Of a stretch of DNA of 18,322 nt, positions 14,727 through 18,322 are shown piece after piece. The stretch's first letter is position 1. Each line of letters opens with the position of its first letter. Source of the DNA: an uncultured Clostridium sp. (GTDB taxonomy: Bacteria > Bacillota > Clostridia > Lachnospirales > Lachnospiraceae); assembly GCA_938036545.1 (NCBI GenBank), contig CALHQJ010000043.1, forward strand, positions 1 to 18,322, written 5' to 3'. A program made the translations under genes and the position numbers. Below the pieces are notes generated by a model. It was not told the DNA's origin and did not search any database. It worked only from the letters and a program-made list of their open reading frames with translations.

Positions 14727-15017
14727 ATGCTGGTATTGATTACATATGACGTGAATACAGAGACAGCAGCTGGCCGAACTCGATTGAGAAAGGTAGCCAA
14801 ACAATGTGTAAACTATGGACGGCGAGTTCAAAATTCTGTATTTGAATGTATTTTGGATAACGCTCAGTGCATACAACTGAAGGCAGAATTACAGGAATTA
14901 ATTGATGAAAGCACAGACAGTCTCCGTTTCTATTATCTAGGGAATAACTATAAAACGAAAGTAGAGCATATTGGGATTGATAGAGGAATGAAGGCAGATG
15001 ACATTTTGATCCTTTAA
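14727..15017 (+). CDS. cas2: Cas2 adaptation subunit
   Basis: A 96-residue ferredoxin-fold protein, the usual size for Cas2, which forms the dimer at the centre of the Cas1-Cas2 integrase. It has LVLITYDVNT with D8 at the first strand, the GRRVQNSVFECILD segment and a C-terminal GNNYKTKVEHIGIDRG. The open frame extends upstream through cas1, but TGAGGAGA at 14713-14720 fixes the ATG at 14727. It is the last gene of the I-C operon. No strong terminator follows; a 13-base palindrome (15019-15031) is AT-only in its core and lacks a T-run. Confidence 0.96.
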   Translation: MLVLITYDVNTETAAGRTRLRKVAKQCVNYGRRVQNSVFECILDNAQCIQLKAELQELIDESTDSLRFYYLGNNYKTKVEHIGIDRGMKADDILIL

Positions 15018-15060
15018 TTGAAAAATTTTCATAGAATCATATCCTCTTTTCTCTTTCGTA

Positions 15061-15090
15061 TTGTTCCCCCAATATAAAGTATGATAGAAT
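15061..15090 (+). promoter_or_regulatory. Candidate promoter of the D-serine ammonia-lyase gene
   Basis: TTGTTC (15061-15066), 18 bases, then TAGAAT (15085-15090) with an extended -10 TG at 15082-15083. It separates the metabolic gene from the I-C operon. Initiation near 15097 leaves a leader of about 68 bases that contains a small dyad GGAGA/TCTCC. Confidence 0.5.
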
Positions 15091-15165
15091 AGAACTGTTT
15101 AGGACAAGAAGCATTGGAGATTCTCCGCTGCCCGTTTGTTTATTAAATGAAAAGAGGTTGGTTAT

Positions 15166-16530
15166 ATGCTGGTTTTCAATAAACCGATAGAAGAATGGAA
15201 AGAAGAGTATCCGCTTTTAAATAAAATGCTGGAACTGGAGGAATGCTTTTGGATGAATCCGAGAAAGCAGCCATTTAAACAGACCATAGGGAAGAGTGAA
15301 TTGACTATGGAGGACATTCTGGATGCAGAGGCAAGGCTGAAACGGTTTGCTCCCTACTTAGAGGCTGCTTTCCCAGAGACGATACCCTGTAATGGGATTT
15401 TGGAATCTCCCCTTAGAGAAATACCCGATATGCAGCAGTATTTATCAGAACATGTGGCGGAACCAATTTGGGGAAATATGCTGCTGAAATGCGACAGCCA
15501 TTTGCCGATTTCCGGATCTATTAAGGCGAGAGGCGGGATTTATGAAGTTTTGAAATTTGCAGAGGATGTGGCGGTTTCCAGCGGAATGTTAAAAAAAGAA
15601 GACGATTATTCAGTTTTAACGAAAGAACCGTTTCGGGCTTTATTTTCAAAATATTCGGTAGCAGTGGGGTCTACGGGAAATTTGGGCTTGTCCATTGGAA
15701 TCATCAGTGCAAAACTGGGATTTCGCGTTACGGTACATATGTCATCAGACGCCCGTCAGTGGAAAAAAGATATGCTGCGTCAAAAAGGAGTAACTGTAGT
15801 AGAATATGACAGCGATTACAGTCTGGCAGTAAGAGAAGGAAGAAAGCAGGCCCAGTCAGATCCCATGTGCCATTTTGTGGATGATGAAAATTCTTCAGAT
15901 TTATTTTTAGGATATGCGGTGGCAGGTTTACGCCTGAAAAAACAACTGGAGAAAAATGGGGTTTTTCCGGATCAGAAGCATCCGCTGTTCGTATATCTGC
16001 CCTGCGGAGTCGGCGGCGGCCCTGGGGGAGTGGCTTTTGGATTAAAACAAGTGTATGGGGACGCAGTTCATTGTTTTTTTGCAGAACCGACTCATTCGCC
16101 GTGTATGATGTTGGGTATGCTGACAGGGCTGCATGACAAAATCTGTGTACAGGATATGGGAATTGACAATAAAACCATTGCAGACGGGTTAGCAGTAGGC
16201 AGACCATCTAAGTTCGTAGGACGTATCATAGAACCTCATATCAGCGGCAGCTACAGTGTGACAGACCGCCACCTATATGAGCTGATGTCTTTGCTGAAAG
16301 AACGAGAACAAATTGCATTAGAACCCAGCGCCCTGGCAGGAATGACAGGACCCTGGTGGCTGTCCTGTACGGAAGAAGGATGGCAGTACCAAAAAGAAAA
16401 TAAACTGACAGGGGTAATGGGACAGGCTGTTCACATTGTCTGGGCAACAGGCGGAAGCATGGTGCCTCAGGCAGAAATGGAACGATATTATGAGAATGGA
16501 AAGCAGTTGAGAGAAAATAGAGAAAAGTAA
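15166..16530 (+). CDS. dsdA: D-serine ammonia-lyase (PLP-dependent)
   Basis: Converts D-serine to pyruvate and ammonia in the cytosol, for detoxification or use as a carbon and nitrogen source. The 454-residue protein has the PLP-binding lysine K120 in LPISGSIKARGGIYEVL, the substrate loop VGSTGNLGLSIG, the phosphate-binding glycine loop PCGVGGGPGGVAFG, and the DsdA-type blocks FAEPTHSPCMMLGM, DNKTIADGLAVGRPSKFVG and EPSALAGM. Length fits DsdA. The ATG follows an AAAAGAGG site. The usual LysR-type regulator DsdC and the transporter are not in the window. There is no obvious link with the CRISPR genes; it marks the right edge of the defence island. Confidence 0.93.
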   Translation: MLVFNKPIEEWKEEYPLLNKMLELEECFWMNPRKQPFKQTIGKSELTMEDILDAEARLKRFAPYLEAAFPETIPCNGILESPLREIPDMQQYLSEHVAEPIWGNMLLKCDSHLPISGSIKARGGIYEVLKFAEDVAVSSGMLKKEDDYSVLTKEPFRALFSKYSVAVGSTGNLGLSIGIISAKLGFRVTVHMSSDARQWKKDMLRQKGVTVVEYDSDYSLAVREGRKQAQSDPMCHFVDDENSSDLFLGYAVAGLRLKKQLEKNGVFPDQKHPLFVYLPCGVGGGPGGVAFGLKQVYGDAVHCFFAEPTHSPCMMLGMLTGLHDKICVQDMGIDNKTIADGLAVGRPSKFVGRIIEPHISGSYSVTDRHLYELMSLLKEREQIALEPSALAGMTGPWWLSCTEEGWQYQKENKLTGVMGQAVHIVWATGGSMVPQAEMERYYENGKQLRENREK

Positions 16531-16559
16531 TTGACAAATATAAAAAAATAGAGTAAAAT
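16531..16559 (+). promoter_or_regulatory. Sigma-A promoter of the T-box/trpB unit
   Basis: TTGACA (16531-16536) immediately after the dsdA stop codon, 17 bases, then TAAAAT (16554-16559). It is close to consensus and predicts initiation near 16566, just before the T-box stem I. Confidence 0.75.
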
Positions 16560-16565
16560 CCACCT

Positions 16566-16890
16566 AAATTGACAAACCATTGATGGAGAGTAAGTAGCAG
16601 AGGTCAGACGCTTCAGAGAACTGCCGGTTGGTGCGAGACAGTGCAGATGCTTTTGCGAATGGACTCCAGAGGGCGAGCCCAACAGGATGACGACAGTTGA
16701 TTCCTTAGTAGGTAAGACGGAGCGGATACTTCGTTAACAACGGAAGCATATGTTAGTATGCGTGAGAGGGCGTTTTGATACGCCAAGCTGGGTGGCACCG
16801 CAGGAGTCATACGAAGTCCAGATAGATCTAGAATCGTAAACTCTTGTCCCTGCAGAAACAATCGTTTTTGCCGAGACAAGGGTTTTTTTG
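16566..16890 (+). promoter_or_regulatory. T-box leader, tryptophan-type specifier
   Basis: A tRNA-sensing riboswitch: uncharged tRNA stabilises an antiterminator and lets the downstream gene be transcribed. The conserved T-box sequence AAGCTGGGTGGCACCGC lies at 16785-16801. Stem I spans about 16580-16690. Its specifier loop reads GAA-TGG-A at 16657-16663, giving a UGG (Trp) codon at 16660-16662. This agrees with the downstream tryptophan synthase gene. The leader ends in an intrinsic terminator. Assignment of UGG relies on the usual GAA-codon-purine context. Confidence 0.88.
16840..16889 (+). terminator. T-box-controlled intrinsic terminator
   Basis: Arms ACTCTTGTC (16840-16848) and GACAAGGGT (16875-16883) pair, with one G-T wobble, and are followed by seven T residues (16883-16889). 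It lies 38 bases after the T-box sequence, the normal arrangement for a transcription-attenuating T-box. Confidence 0.85.
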
Positions 16891-16933
16891 TTCTCCATTT
16901 GTTTCGGTATCGTCAGGAAAGGAGAATATGAGG

Positions 16934-18322
16934 ATGACAAACACAAGAAAAGAGATCCCTTACAAAATTTATCTGGAAGAGCAGGAGATGCCAAAGCAGT
17001 GGTACAATGTCCGTGCAGATATGAAAGTGAAACCGGCACCTTTATTAAATCCTCAGACCTTAAAGCCGATGACAGCTGAGGAATTAGGCGCAGTATTTTG
17101 TGAGGAACTGGTTCAGCAGGAGCTGGATAATGACCATGCTTACATTGAAATTCCCCAGGAGATTCGGGACTTTTACAAGATGTACCGTCCATCGCCTTTG
17201 GTTCGGGCATACTGCCTGGAGAAAAAACTGGATACTCCTGCAAAAATTTATTACAAATTTGAAGGAAATAACACCAGCGGAAGCCATAAGTTGAATTCTG
17301 CCATTGCTCAGGCCTATTATGCAAAAAAGCAGGGCTTAAAGGGAGTTACCACAGAGACTGGAGCCGGTCAGTGGGGTACAGCTCTTTCTATGGCATGCGC
17401 CTATCTGGAGCTGGACTGCAAGGTGTTTATGGTAAAATGTTCTTATGAGCAGAAACCATTTAGACGGGAGGTAATGAGAACCTATGGCGCGAATGTAACG
17501 CCTTCTCCATCAGAAACTACCGAAATCGGACGGAAAATTTTAGCAGCTCACCCAGGGACCTCCGGCAGCTTAGGCTGTGCGATTTCTGAGGCCGTTGAAG
17601 TGGCAACGAAGACGCCAGGATACCGTTACGTGCTGGGAAGCGTATTAAATCAGGTGCTTCTGCATCAGTCAATCATTGGTTTGGAGACAAAGGCAGCTTT
17701 GGATAAATACGACATTACACCGGATATTATTATTGGATGTGCAGGCGGCGGCTCTAATCTGGGTGGTCTGATTTCCCCATTTATGGGGGAAAAGCTGCGG
17801 GGCGAAAAAGACTATCGATTTATTGCAGTAGAACCGGCCAGCTGTCCAAGCTTTACCAGAGGAAAATTCGCTTATGATTACTGCGACACCGGCATGGTAA
17901 CGCCTCTTCAGAAGATGTATACCCTTGGTAGCAACTTTATTCCTTCTGCCAGTCACTCCGGCGGTTTACGTTACCATGGCATGAGTTCTGTTTTATCTCA
18001 ACTGTATCATGACGGACTGATGGAAGCAGTCAGCGTAGAACAGACAGCAGTATTTGAGGCGGCAGAAATGTTTGCGAAAGTAGAGGGAATCCTTCCGGCT
18101 CCAGAGAGCAGCCATGCGATCCGGATTGCAGTAGACGAAGCTATGAAATGCAAAGAAACCGGAGAAGAAAAGACTATTGTATTCGGACTTACCGGAACCG
18201 GTTATTTTGATATGGTAGCATATGAAAAATATAACAATGGCCAGATGTCCGATTATATTCCGACAGATGAAGAATTGGCTGCTGGTTTTGCAGGTATTCC
18301 CAAGTTCCCTGGAAATGAGGTG
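16934..18322 (+). CDS. trpB: Tryptophan synthase beta subunit, TrpB2 type (3' end cut by window)
   Basis: Condenses indole (and serine) to tryptophan using PLP. The frame is open to the window end, about 463 codons without a stop, so it is nearly complete. The PLP lysine is in EGNNTSGSHKLNSA (K119 from this start). TETGAGQWGTALS and the glycine loop CAGGGSNLGGL follow. NTSGSHK rather than NHTGAHK, the long N-terminal extension (YKIYLEEQEMPKQWYNVRAD) and the size point to TrpB2 rather than the classical TrpB1. Two in-frame ATGs (16928, 16934) follow AGGAAAGGAG at 16915-16924; the second has better spacing. No trpA is visible, so the gene may act alone on indole. Expression is controlled by the Trp T-box just upstream. 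Confidence 0.92.
   Translation, partial: MTNTRKEIPYKIYLEEQEMPKQWYNVRADMKVKPAPLLNPQTLKPMTAEELGAVFCEELVQQELDNDHAYIEIPQEIRDFYKMYRPSPLVRAYCLEKKLDTPAKIYYKFEGNNTSGSHKLNSAIAQAYYAKKQGLKGVTTETGAGQWGTALSMACAYLELDCKVFMVKCSYEQKPFRREVMRTYGANVTPSPSETTEIGRKILAAHPGTSGSLGCAISEAVEVATKTPGYRYVLGSVLNQVLLHQSIIGLETKAALDKYDITPDIIIGCAGGGSNLGGLISPFMGEKLRGEKDYRFIAVEPASCPSFTRGKFAYDYCDTGMVTPLQKMYTLGSNFIPSASHSGGLRYHGMSSVLSQLYHDGLMEAVSVEQTAVFEAAEMFAKVEGILPAPESSHAIRIAVDEAMKCKETGEEKTIVFGLTGTGYFDMVAYEKYNNGQMSDYIPTDEELAAGFAGIPKFPGNEV

Noticed and set aside
15019..15031. Palindrome TGAAAAATTTTCA after cas2 as a terminator
   Set aside because: The stem is almost all A-T and no T-run follows; too weak to call.
16734..17324. 196-codon minus-strand ORF across the T-box and trpB
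   Set aside because: Antisense of a structured leader and a conserved gene; no recognisable product.

Overview
The window is a defence island followed by a stretch of ordinary amino-acid metabolism. Base composition is AT-rich, with strong purine-rich Shine-Dalgarno sites, ATGA and short overlaps between genes, a T-box leader and Firmicutes-like protein sequences. This suggests a low-GC clostridium, probably Lachnospiraceae; the genus cannot be settled from this sequence.

Layout, left to right. (1) 1-432: the C-terminal part of a DpnII/MboI-type GATC restriction endonuclease, cut by the window edge. (2) 433-772: a 340-base gap with a bidirectional terminator, a candidate minus-strand small RNA whose 5' part looks like a CRISPR repeat with a greatly lengthened stem, and a consensus promoter for the next operon. 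(3) 773-7040: a six-gene type III (Csm-like) CRISPR effector operon: cas6, a DUF6602-like PD-(D/E)XK nuclease candidate, an HD-less cas10 with AGDD in its second palm, and csm3-, csm4- and csm5-like genes. No csm2, no csm6 or other recognisable CARF gene, and no adaptation genes belong to this operon. (4) 7041-7547: a leader-like region with three inverted repeats, a near-perfect sigma-A promoter and one solitary I-C-type CRISPR repeat, then the cas3 promoter. (5) 7548-15017: a complete type I-C operon, cas3-cas5c-cas8c(with internal cas11c)-cas7c-cas4-cas1-cas2. (6) 15018-18322: a D-serine ammonia-lyase gene, then a tryptophan-type T-box and a TrpB2-type tryptophan synthase beta gene that runs off the window.

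How the parts may work together. The I-C operon supplies spacer acquisition (Cas1-2-4), crRNA processing (Cas5c), the surveillance complex (Cas5-8-11-7) and the Cas3 nuclease-helicase. The type III operon has its own Cas6 but no adaptation genes and no array here, so it probably uses crRNAs from elsewhere, perhaps from I-C arrays. Its Cas10 lacks the HD nuclease, and a separate gene with an intact-looking D...ExK nuclease signature sits directly before it. That gene is the best candidate in the window for an undescribed effector. The second is the pair of promoter-driven, stand-alone repeat-like elements bracketing the type III operon. Both have the form GT-[C stem-loop G]-TGGRTTGAAAT, and both have a promoter that would start transcription at or next to the repeat's first base. 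No multi-repeat CRISPR array is present in the window.
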